This document shows, one piece after another, positions 55,653 through 64,000 of a DNA stretch of 64,000 bases (the first letter of the stretch is position 1; each line of letters opens with the position of its first letter). The notes beneath the pieces are model-generated. The model saw only the letters and a program-made list of their open reading frames with translations. It ran no database searches and was not told where the DNA came from. Position numbers and translations under genes: made by a program. Origin of the DNA: Coriaria nepalensis (lineage: Eukaryota > Streptophyta > Magnoliopsida > Cucurbitales > Coriariaceae); the NCBI GenBank assembly GCA_027186245.1, contig CP114493.1, positions 9,369,501 through 9,433,500 of the forward strand, written 5' to 3'.

Positions 55653-56208
55653 GGATGTGCTTCAGGTGAGCTTTGTTATGGGTCCTTGGTTCTTTAGTTG
55701 ATTGAAGACTTCCTTCGTTGCTATTTATTTAGTTAGACATGTGCATGGATCAGTTCATTTTATCTGTTGCAGAGTAGGCAATATGTGCATTGGGACTATT
55801 CATTGCTTCTTGATAGGATTATTGCTTCGATCCGACACTCTTGCAGTCCTGCTCCTCCTAAGGGTGATACCATTTTGGTAATTTTCTTTCTTGATGAAGA
55901 AAATTACTTGTATATGTTTTCTAAGAGGCGTTATTTAAGCTTTTGTGTAAATTTGAGATTGAAGGTCACAAAAATGGTGAGAGGAAAAAAATGTGTTACA
56001 TGTAAATTTGATATTGATCCGTTGTGAAGATCAAAACTCGTGAGTTATTGTAAAACTTTAATTATTCAGGTGAAACAACATTCCACTGATAAAATTACAT
56101 ATCAAGCCTAGCGTACTCCTCTCTCTCTCGATATTAAATTATGCATAAAGCCCGGGCCCTTCTCTGATGATCTGGTTGATCCGAACTGGTTGTTTTAAAA
56201 TCAACGCA
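55653..56208. other. UPL7 3' region
   Basis: The UPL7 3' UTR probably contains an intron: a donor-like CAG|GTGAGC at 55666 and acceptor TTGCAG near 55773. Spliced-in sequence up to about 56000 has no meaningful ORF. Confidence 0.4.
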
Positions 56209-58917
56209 TCAAAATAGCTGGAAATCCTCATCGTTAGTTACCACTACATAATCATATCAAAGCTTGCTTGCTTGGCTGTGGAACTCATCCACGTCCATTT
56301 TATCAACCTGGACCCCAACCAATACCTTTGCACCGGTGCGCCAGTTTCACCCTGTTCAAAAGGGAAGATACAATAACATCGTGTGTATAGAGCTTATCAT
56401 GGCAATAGAATACAATGAATATAGACCAGAAGGTTTTAGTTGGGAACCTGTCCACGGTAATGGAACAAACTAATGTCTGCGTCCACGAACTTCATTAGAG
56501 CATCTGGCCTCTCCGGAAATACAAAACGACAGAGAACCTCATTTTGAACATTTGATCTGCTTCCCATCTGAATGAATTCAAGAATAAAAAGGGTTCGATG
56601 ATTGAAGGATTCTTTATAAATAACAACGTAATCAAAGTATTAGAAGAATTGTATATATTTACCAAATCACGCAAGTGGTCTTTCACCGAGTCACTCTTTG
56701 TAAGGTTACAAACTTTAAGTTCAGAGGATTCCATCCGCTCCTTCATTGCATCAAGTTCGGTAGCCGTATGAATGCCAATACTACATACTATCGAAAGGAA
56801 GTTTATCAATTTATTAAAAAAATAATGTCTGTAAATTTACATAAATATGGATTCCCATAGACAAAGTGTTCTCATCTTAAGATCAACTTGACATCAATTT
56901 ACCTGAATAGAACGACGGCCTCTTTATCAGAATTATACCTATATTTGAATCCAGTGATATTCAACCCAAATGATTCACAGTTCATGCTATTAACATGAAA
57001 ACTGTTCTGAAAATAAGTTAACCAAAGATGAAATTTAACATACCAGTTCACAGAATCTTTTGAAACTTCCCGGCACCTCTGGCATGGTGATTGCAAGCAC
57101 AGCTTCTTGTTAACGACCAACATTGGCAAGCTCAGTCACTATTCTCAGTTTATCAAAATTCATATTTGCACCACTAGCTATTGCCACAACATTTTCCTCT
57201 TTCAACCCATAATATTTGCAGTATGCCTTGGCTCCAGCAAGGGAAAGAACACCTGCAGGTTCTAAGATGCTCCTTTTCTCCTCAAACATGTCCTAAAAAG
57301 CATCAAGCACCAAGATAGTTCATTATAAGTCAGTGGAAACATTAACATGCAAGCTCAAAATGCAAAAGAAGACTCACCTTTTTTGAGGTACAGATAGCAT
57401 CACGGCTTACAAGAACCACACCATCCACCAGATCTTTGCATAAGCGGAAAGTTTCTACTCCAACCTCTTTAACTGCCACACCATCAGCAAAACCTCGAAC
57501 CTGGCCCAACATTACTCTCCGACCATGATGTAAGAACAATGCCATTGCATTTGCTTCATATGGCTCTATGCCAATAATCTTGACCTGGACACAAGACTTT
57601 CAGATGAAGTTCCTTTTTGTATTTAACAACAGTATGTTCAATTTGTAATGCATGCAATTAATCAACTCAGCACAGGGGGCGTACATATCAAGTGTGGGAG
57701 GAAGAGCTTGTTGTTGTGGGCACAGAAAATTGGATCAAGAACAACCCAGCATACCTCCGGAATACTGTCTTTACATAAGCAGCAATACCAGCAAAGGGCC
57801 CACCCCTCCCCACAGGAACAAAAATTGCATGAAGTGGGCCTTTCATGTCACTCATAATCCCCACCCCAACCGTTCCTTGCCCCGTTATCACATCTGGGTG
57901 GTCAAATGGGGGTATGAATGTCGTACTCACCTCTATGCCTTGAGGTTTTGCATACGCTTGTGCCTAATCATAAGAATCTCCTATTAAAACAACAGTTGCA
58001 CCCAATTTCTCTACAGACTTCCACTGAAACATAACAAGTCCACATTCCCGTTAACAAGCTACTGTCAATATGTCAGAATGATCATACGATCATGGAAACA
58101 ACATTGTACCAAAATTTACATTGATTTCTGGTGTAGTAACAGGCATAGCAATGACCGCACTGCAACCAAGTTTCTTTGCAGCTAATGCAACTTCTTGAGC
58201 ATGATTTCCAGCCAACGATCAGATAACCCTTCTTTCCAACTGTTCCTTAGGAATTTTCGCCATCATATTATAAGCTCCACGGAGCTTGAACGAAAACACC
58301 TAAAAAATAAAACGATAACAGCTGTGATTACAAAGTTATCTCATGCTCATTATCAAAGAAATGACAACATTTTGAAGCAAAACAACAGCAGCACAAACTA
58401 ATTCCTTCAATTGAAGCTTTATAATCTTAGACGCCAAAATTTACAGAGCAAACATCAAATTTGAATACTCACAGGCTGTAAATCCTCCCTCTTGAGCCAA
58501 ACATTCACTCCCCAACGCTCAGAGAGCTTCAGTGCGAGCTGCTGCGGAGTTTCAACGGCGACATCGTAGACCTTGGCAGAGCAAATACTAGTAATATCCC
58601 ATAGGACCAATGTAATCATCGCCACCTTCATCGTTAACCGTTCGGTCCGGTACAGCGCCGAGGAAACCGGAGGGATACTGCAGATAATTCGGGGAGACAT
58701 TCTTCTGCGGAGAAGTAGCGGCGGAGCTGACAGATGCAGCCTTGGCAGAAAGCTCCCCCGTCGGTTTCCAAAGCGTGGCGGCTGTGAAAGGCTTGGTTTT
58801 GTTTATGGTAGTGGTGGAGATTCGAACGCGGACGGAGGGGGAAGGACGAGTCGAAACGGATCGTCTTGAGGGCTGAGAAAGTAAATGAGTCCTGGAAGCG
58901 CGAAGGGCAGCCGCCAT
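56209..58917 (-). pseudogene. Threonine deaminase (OMR1/ILVA-type) pseudogene with retained introns
   Basis: Intact relatives are plastid PLP enzymes that convert threonine to 2-oxobutanoate, committing carbon to isoleucine. The start at 58917 opens a plausible transit peptide (Ser/Thr/Arg-rich). YLQYPSGFLGAVPDRTVNDE and YIGPMGYY follow, but a TAG at 58588-58590 and a one-base shift precede SAKVYDVAVETPQQLALKLS. The PLP-lysine motif SFKLRGAYNMM is present, then a TGA at 58219-58221 replaces the residue before SLAGNHAQ. Later exons are in order: TGQGTVGVGIMSD, HAIFVPVG, FADGVAVKEVGVETFRLCKD and the two regulatory ACT-like pieces (NITGFKYRYNSDKE, then SIGIHTATELDAMKERMESS). The tail has an internal deletion and further stops, ending DEDFQLF at 56209. 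Introns with splice sites persist, so this is a duplicated gene, not a retrocopy. Confidence 0.88.
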
Positions 58918-59269
58918 GGTTGTTAATTATAGAAGAGAGAGAGAGAGAGAGATTTTATTTGCTTTCATTTGGTTGTCAGACATTGAGAACGTTAACGGAA
59001 GAGTAGATAGAGTTTTATTTTGAGAAAACCCTTTGACCCAGATTCCAAAGAGCATAAAATATCAATGCAGTGTTCAAAAAGCAACAACATCCCACCCACT
59101 ATATGTGCTTAATAGACAAAGGTAAAGAATCTTTAATGATGCTTTTCTTTATACATTGATAAATTAGCACATTTTGATCCCCATTAATAACCATTATTTC
59201 AACTCTTCTTACCCTGAATTTTATGTTCATTTGATCATCAAACAACCCTGATAGATTTCCAGGTTCGAG
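58918..59269. promoter_or_regulatory. Divergent spacer upstream of the CHUP1-like gene
   Basis: A (GA)n run lies at about 58932-58952, just upstream of the dead threonine deaminase start. The rest is a leader of about 150 bases and AT-rich promoter for the CHUP1-like gene. No other gene is visible. Confidence 0.4.
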
Positions 59270-60298
59270 ATGGAGAGCATGTCAAAAACCGAGGCCTTGA
59301 AGCCAGTGTTTCTCAAAGTTGGTATTCCTCTAGCTCTATCTTTAGCTGGTTTCATTTTTGCTAAATTGATGGCAAAAATAAATTCACCCAAATCATGTTT
59401 ATCACGATTTGATGTACATAATGTGCAAGACAATACTCATTTTAGAGAAGAACTCATACCTCAGATGGGGGATGAAGATTGTATAGAAAGTACAAGTTTT
59501 GAGGCTTGCCTTAATCTTGATGAAAAAGAAGAAGAAGAGATTTTAGGCCTAAGAAGCATGTTTGAAGATATCAAGACGCAGTTTACTCTCTATCAAGATT
59601 TGAAGGAGCAAGAATCTAAGCTTGTGGAGATCAAGACCATGCTGCTATTAGAGACGACCGTTTTGAAGTTCTTGGATATGGAGATTTCATCCATGGAGGC
59701 AGAGAAGAAAAGGTTTAAGAATTTTGTGTTGGAGTTTATGAAAGCATTGAAGGAGATTGAGTATTGGAAATCGGAGAATGGATTGCTTGAGAGGAAGATG
59801 AAGGAAAGTTTGAGGATCGTAAGTGAGCAATATTTGACGATTGAAGTTATGGAAGAGGAAGTTTTAGGGAAAAGTAATGAGCTAGAGAGAAGGAATGAAA
59901 AGGTGAAGAAATTGGAGGAGAATGTTAGGGGGCTAGAAATGATGTTAGTTCAAGTGCAAGATGAGAATAAGCAAATGTTGAGAAAGATTGAAGAAGGGAT
60001 CAAAATAGAAGACTACAACAAGGCTGTAAATGAATTAGAACGATTACACAGGGATCGAGCGGTTGAGTATAAGGAACTGATATTTTTGAGATGGAGTAAT
60101 GCATGCTTAAGACATGAATTGATGAGATATTATGAACAACAACAACATGAAAAGCGAGATCGGAAAGAAAACCATTTGGAACAAGATATTGAACATTTCC
60201 TTGGAGATAGTGGTGACGGTGATCGAGCATGTTCCGGGAGACGGAAATTTCTTCATCGGATTAGAAGGTGGGTTCCAGGGGGGCAAGTGAGAATATGA
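59270..60298 (+). CDS. CHUP1-related coiled-coil membrane protein
   Basis: A single exon encodes 342 aa. An N-terminal hydrophobic segment (VGIPLALSLAGFIFAKLM, about residues 17-34) could anchor it in the plastid outer envelope or another membrane. Residues about 85-265 form a long predicted coiled coil rich in Glu, Lys and Leu (KLVEIKTMLLLETTVLKF, KKLEENVRGLEMMLVQVQDE). The motif YKELIFLRWSNACLRHELMR (about 270-290) matches the conserved segment of CHUP1 (chloroplast unusual positioning 1) and its short relatives, where it precedes the actin/profilin-related C-terminal half. Here the protein ends with a short basic tail, so it is a short-type member without the proline-rich and catalytic-like C-terminus. 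The function is probably chloroplast-actin attachment, which is inference. The ATG at 59270 is followed by a second in-frame ATG three codons later, and either could start. Confidence 0.85.
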   Translation: MESMSKTEALKPVFLKVGIPLALSLAGFIFAKLMAKINSPKSCLSRFDVHNVQDNTHFREELIPQMGDEDCIESTSFEACLNLDEKEEEEILGLRSMFEDIKTQFTLYQDLKEQESKLVEIKTMLLLETTVLKFLDMEISSMEAEKKRFKNFVLEFMKALKEIEYWKSENGLLERKMKESLRIVSEQYLTIEVMEEEVLGKSNELERRNEKVKKLEENVRGLEMMLVQVQDENKQMLRKIEEGIKIEDYNKAVNELERLHRDRAVEYKELIFLRWSNACLRHELMRYYEQQQHEKRDRKENHLEQDIEHFLGDSGDGDRACSGRRKFLHRIRRWVPGGQVRI

Positions 60299-60489
60299 AA
60301 TGGGCAGATTTAACAGGTAAAGATGTTACATGTATGAAATGTCTTATCTATTGGTTCACCATCTTTTACATCTATAGGACCCACATCTTGTAAGATTTTG
60401 GATTACTGACAATCTGACAGTGTAGTAATAAAATGAATGAATGATAGATGGTGAATGCCACATAAGTTGTGGATGATATTAAGAATGTT

Positions 60490-60523
<34 letters not shown>

Positions 60524-60598
60524 CAGTCAAACTCTATGCACTTGAATCAATAGTACTACCCTTCATCAACTGTCAATATTATAACCAACTCAAAATCC
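60299..60598. other. Spacer with (CT)n microsatellite
   Basis: Leader of the FKBP gene with about fourteen CT dinucleotides at 60493-60520. Nothing else is visible. Confidence 0.6.
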
Positions 60599-62172
60599 AT
60601 GGAGCTCGTCCGCCTTCCTTGCCATGAGTACAACCCGTCTCTCCTCCACAAATCTCTCTTCCCAACTTTACGCTCAGGGAAGAACATATGGAAGAGAAAT
60701 TCATACATTTTTCCATGTCGTTGTGCAGCTGCATCCTCAGATGATGCATTAGTAGAAAATTCAATGCGGTGTGGGGGAAGAAGGGGATTGATAATCGGTA
60801 CCGGCCTAATCACAGGTAATTATTTTCACAGTTAGCTTCTCTATTTTCCACTTTCTCTTCTTTGGCTATTTCAAGCCTTAAATGAGAATCATGGTATACC
60901 CTTTTTACTAAATTGATTTAATATCTTAGAATCCTTTTCAAAATTTTGTTAAACCAGCTGCTGCCCTTTATGTCTGCCGTCCGGCCGAGGCTGTTACCAG
61001 TAGCCGAAGAGCTGTAAGATTATTATTTTTTTGTTTATTCTTTCTGCATTTTTATAAGACATCATCCCTTAGATATGATAATTAGGACTAGACATAAAAA
61101 TAAGGTTTATCTTTCTGAAACGTGTGTGAAGTTCTTGTTCTATTTGTTTCAGCTAAGAGGAGCGAAAATACCGGAAAGTGAATACACAACCCTCCCCAAT
61201 GGGCTAAAGTTAGTTAAGAAAAAGAAAATTATCAGTTTCAGGAATGCAGACTTCTCTTAGGTAAGGGAGGTGCTTATCCTTGACAATTTCTGTAATGGTG
61301 TTATTGTTTTCAGGTACTATGATTTGAAGGTGGGCGGCGGAGTCAAGGCCGTACAGGGATCCCGTGTCGCAGTACGGTTGTTACCTAGCTGTATTGTTTT
61401 TTTGTTTTTACCATTTAATTACTTACAACTTCCACTAATTAATTCATTAAGTACCAGATATAATGAATTCTAGTATCAAAATAAAACCATGTCAATATGA
61501 TGCTTGTAGGTTCATTATGTTGCTAAATGGAAAGGCATAACATTCATGACAAGTAGACAAGGACTCGGAGTCGGCGGTGGAACGGTAATTACAGCCGTTA
61601 TAACAATTTCCGGTCACCGTTCTGTCTAAGTGAAAAACTAATGGTTTTAAATTTGGTGCAGCCTTATGGATTTGATGTAGGGCAATCTGAAAGAGGAACA
61701 GTGCTTAAAGGCTTGGACATAGGTGTTCAAGGCATGAGGGTAGGAGGCCAGGTAAGAGATGTTCATAGTAATAAAAATAATGACTGTATAAGAAAAAATC
61801 ACTGCATATATATTATATATATAATTTTTTTTTTTTTATTACAGCGGCTGCTGATAGTTCCTCCGGAGTTAGCATATGGGAAAAAAGGGGTTCAGGAAAT
61901 CCCTCCAAATGCTACCATAGAGGTAATAAACCTAAAACTGTTTTCTTACCTTTTTTACCTAGTTATCTATTATGGCTCCTTTCTTATATGTGAATTTTTT
62001 CACTCTTTCTTGATCTGCAGTTAGATGTTGAACTGTTGGCTATCAAACAAAGCCCATTCGGGTAAGTTAAACATTGTTTAATTTTGTCTTTGATTTTAGC
62101 TTTAAACATACCTTCTTCTTCTTCTTCTTTTTTTGTTGGAGCAGGTCCCCTGTTAAAATCGTTGAAGGTTAA
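60599..62172 (+). CDS. FKBP18: FKBP-type peptidyl-prolyl isomerase, chloroplast lumen (FKBP18-like)
   Basis: Catalyses proline cis-trans isomerisation, likely in the thylakoid lumen. Nine exons (60599-60815, 60958-61013, 61153-61208, 61314-61371, 61510-61584, 61662-61751, 61845-61922, 62021-62061, 62145-62172) sum to 699 nt, or 232 aa, the length I recall for Arabidopsis FKBP18. The first 60 residues form an Arg/Ser-rich transit peptide, then GLIIGTGLITGAALYVCRPA is a hydrophobic lumen-targeting segment preceded by basic residues (CGGRR), so Tat-type import is possible. The FKBP domain includes YYDLKVGGGVKAVQGSRVAV, HYVAKWKGITFMTSRQGLGV, PYGFDVGQSERGTVLKGLD, RLLIVPPELAYGKKGVQEIP and NATIELDVELLAIKQSPFGS. 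Classical FK506-binding aromatic positions are only partly kept, typical for lumen FKBPs. Confidence 0.94.
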
Positions 62173-62511
62173 ACTGGCATTATGGTTCGATACTGTACAA
62201 TTTCCAGTTCAGAAGTTAAGTTAAAAGTCATAATTCTTAAACCACATTGCAATGTTCTTGGACTATAATGTTACTTTTTTACTTTTTTGGGGTAAGTCTA
62301 ATATATAAGTACAACATTTGCCTAATAATATAACATACCATTTTTCATAAACTGCACTCATCTTCCATCTTTTTCATCTCGTAGTGAATAATCAAAGATC
62401 CTAAAACTAAAAAGCTACAATTAATTATAGTTTATACACATATCTTTGAATTGGGATGGAACAAGATCTTCAAAAAGGCATTGCCGCAGAAAGAAAAACC
62501 GATGAAACATC
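62173..62511. other. Spacer after FKBP18
   Basis: The FKBP18 3' UTR and AT-rich DNA before the cactin fragment. No coding signal. Confidence 0.4.
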
Positions 62512-62929
62512 TCACCTACGATAACGGTAACGTTTGAAGTTGAAATACACATGAAGAATTCCACGCTCAAACAAGCATTTAAAACCCCTTCTCGTGAGAA
62601 TATTCCCATTCTTTGTTCACGATCCGGAATGCCTGCAAGATGGAAGTAAATATCAATTCCCAAAACCAGTCATTCAGACAAATGGATGGGTAAACTATAT
62701 ACAAGGAAAGGGGAAAACTTACAGTATCCTCAATAGTATAGTTTGGAGCCTTTATCTTGTCAACAAGGTCAGGATAGAAAATGTTGAATTTATAGCCTTG
62801 CACAATCTTAGGAGGTGGGTTATCATGATCGTAGTGAGTCTGGTTGTATTTGTTCCACTCATATCCGGTGTGAACACGGTTGAAGTACTTTGGTTTTCTT
62901 GGCCTATATTTATCGTGCCACCAATATAC
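62512..62929 (-). pseudogene. Cactin C-terminal fragment, decayed
   Basis: Intact cactin is a conserved spliceosome-associated nuclear protein. Reading minus strand from an acceptor (ATGCAG at 62930-62931) gives VYWWHDKYRPRKPKYFNRVH and PPPKIVQGYKFNIFYPDLVD, which belong to cactin's last about 120 residues. A GTAAGT donor near 62722 and an acceptor near 62634 flank an intron, followed by AFRIVNKEWEYSHEKGF and, after an extra base near 62580, the shifted cactin end KCLFERGILHVYFNFKRYRY, with the stop at 62512-62514. About 20 residues are missing where the two pieces meet. The rest of cactin is absent, so this is a 3' fragment duplicated with introns, not a functional gene. Confidence 0.85.
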
Positions 62930-63009
62930 CTGCATCAACAATTTGTTTGGTCAAATATCCAACAAAGAAAATAATAATGAGAAAAAACAAAAAACAAAAA
63001 GAGGCGGTA

Positions 63010-63171
63010 GCAGAGAGAGCGACCGGTAGAGGAATCTCGAAAGATGCGAACTGAAGCGAGGCTCTTGAATTCAGAGAAAGCATCATAGAGCTGAGAGTCA
63101 GTGACCTCAGGGTGGAGGTCACCGACGTAGAGAAAAGCCTGAGCGGCGGGGAACGTCGGAACAACCGCCAT
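63010..63171 (-). pseudogene. Poly(A)-binding protein 5' fragment (first half of RRM1)
   Basis: The ATG at 63169-63171 opens [20 protein letters not shown], followed by [20 protein letters not shown] and [15 protein letters not shown], the start of RRM1 of plant cytoplasmic PABPs, including the RNP2 motif LYVGDL. Homology stops abruptly after SLCY (about 63010), before the RNP1 motif, and low-complexity A/T sequence follows. Intact PABPs have four RRMs and about 650 residues. The upstream 200 bases look like a genuine leader with CT runs, so the promoter end of a PABP gene was copied. Confidence 0.8.
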
Positions 63172-63771
63172 TGTCGAATCCTCTGCCAACAGATCGAGAA
63201 AAGAGCAAATCCGAAGGAAGATTAAAAGAAAGAGAAAGAAAATCGTACGGTGATATTACTGAGAAGTAGTTTCTTGAGAAAGAACTCCGGACGCGTTTCT
63301 TTCCCGGATTCTCGAATGCAGTAAATGCAGAGAGAGAGAGAAAGAACTGGAATTTGTTTTTGAGAGAATGAAATCGTTTCGTGATAGAGATCAATAGGAA
63401 TAAATTATTTTATAAAATAATATGAAAACTACAATACTTGTTTACTTTAATAAACACACAATTTGGAGGCTCTCTTGAACTTCTACAAAACTTGTTAGAA
63501 TTACAATACTCAGTTCAATTCAAGGGGGAAAAAGTGAAACTTACAATTACTATTTTCTGCTGATGAAACTACATCCAAATTACTAGACAAAACCTCACCA
63601 AACTAACAACAAAGATAATTTAAATTTCTGCTACTGCCCATCGTTAATCAGCAGCAAGAATCACCGGCCCTATCTAATCCCGGAAAATTGTCATAAATCC
63701 GGATTGGCCAGGCCAATACAAATTTGAGTAAAGAATGGACTTTGAAAATAAAAAAGAACTTCCGGTTCAAA
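63172..63771. other. Flank of the PABP fragment and 3' spacer
   Basis: 63172-63400 resembles a PABP 5' leader with CT runs. 63400-63771 is AT-rich with no ORF I trust and likely holds the 3' UTR of the next minus-strand gene. Confidence 0.35.
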
Positions 63772-63938
63772 TTATAAAAATTGGAAGTCTACAAGCAATA
63801 TGATGTGCATTAGAGCTATGATTCCCATAGATAGAAGGATGAATATTTTGGCTCTGGATGAGCTGCTCTCATTTAGCTGTCCAGCATTTATGTACTCGTC
63901 CTTTCCGGAAGTTACTGAGACATTTACAGATAACGAAC
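63772..63938 (-). CDS. Last exon of an unidentified membrane protein (partial, runs off right edge)
   Basis: A consensus acceptor (TTTTTCCAG) at 63939-63940 opens a frame of 55 codons, SLSVNVSVTSGKDEYINAGQ then LNESSSSRAKIFILLSMGII and ALMHIILLVDFQFL, ending at TAA (63772-63774). The last 20-25 residues form one strongly hydrophobic helix, suggesting a C-terminal membrane anchor. I do not recognise the family. The preceding sequence to 64000 looks like an intron or another exon, so the gene continues beyond the window. The call rests on the clean acceptor, open frame and membrane-like end only. Confidence 0.45.
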
Positions 63939-64000
63939 CTGGAAAAACAGGATTCCATGAAAAATTGAATTCAGAGTCTATTCCAAAGAAGAGGAAAAAA

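Noticed and set aside
55767..56027. Extra UPL7 C-terminal exon reading from 55767
   Set aside because: UPL7 already ends with the family C-terminus FELS at 55652. The sequence after it is better explained as a spliced 3' UTR.
62929..63171. A single expressed PABP-cactin fusion protein
   Set aside because: The only usable donor in the PABP fragment gives a phase that reads into a stop in the cactin fragment, so no in-frame join was found.

Overview
The window reads as nuclear DNA of a eudicot plant. Genes carry many short GT-AG introns, spacers and introns are strongly AT-rich, and the products are plant-specific: a DEMETER/ROS1-type DNA glycosylase, chloroplast peroxiredoxin II E, an F-box/PP2 lectin, a CHUP1-like protein, a DC8-type LEA protein and a lumenal FKBP. 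I could not narrow the species. Exon-intron models were built by hand from splice signals, phase and family resemblance. Most coding sums are divisible by three and give family-typical lengths.

Layout. 1-2747 (-): 5' part of a DEMETER/ROS1-like glycosylase running off the left edge. 3.2-6.8 kb: AT-rich spacer. 7.9-9.5 kb (-): U2AF35 splicing factor. 10.5-11.2 kb (+): peroxiredoxin IIE. 11.9-12.7 kb (-): Ty1/copia remnant. 14.2-16.3 kb (-): a complete but decayed PPR gene. 16.6-17.05 kb (-): small conserved hydrophilic protein. 17.7-19.2 kb (+): a small gene interrupted by a ~988-bp hAT-like element. 20.6-22.2 kb (+): DUF3475/DUF668 protein. 22.6-24.2 kb (-): CYP76 P450. 25.3-26.2 kb (+): truncated receptor-kinase gene. 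26.9-29.2 kb (-): trihelix/UMP-kinase fusion. 31.3-36.2 kb (+): cytosolic pyruvate kinase. 37.2-38.7 kb (+): F-box PP2-A. 39.6-40.8 kb (-): RPL24. 42.7-43.5 kb (+): Myb/SANT-like pseudogene. 43.8-44.5 kb (-): proteasome beta-6 pseudogene. 44.9-47.0 kb (+): SR-protein kinase. 47.7-49.2 kb (-): LEA protein with an ABRE-rich promoter. 50.2-55.7 kb (+): HECT ligase UPL7. 56.2-58.9 kb (-): threonine deaminase pseudogene. 59.3-60.3 kb (+): CHUP1-like coiled-coil protein. 60.6-62.2 kb (+): FKBP18. 62.5-63.2 kb (-): cactin and PABP fragments. 63.77-63.94 kb (-): last exon of a membrane protein.

The order PrxIIE, CYP76, pyruvate kinase, PP2-A, RPL24, SRPK, LEA, UPL7 matches, from memory, Arabidopsis chromosome 3 around At3g52960-At3g53090, so this looks like an ancient collinear block. 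Unusual material lies between or beside its members: decayed PPR, threonine deaminase and PBA1 copies, a truncated receptor kinase, transposon pieces and the cactin/PABP fragment pair. The functional genes are mostly housekeeping: RNA processing (U2AF35, SRPK), translation (RPL24), glycolysis, protein turnover (UPL7), pyrimidine nucleotides and chloroplast functions (PrxIIE, FKBP18). No wholly new system is evident. The oddest items are the trihelix/UMP-kinase fusion, the intact but truncated kinase ORF, the hAT insertion and the cactin/PABP pair.
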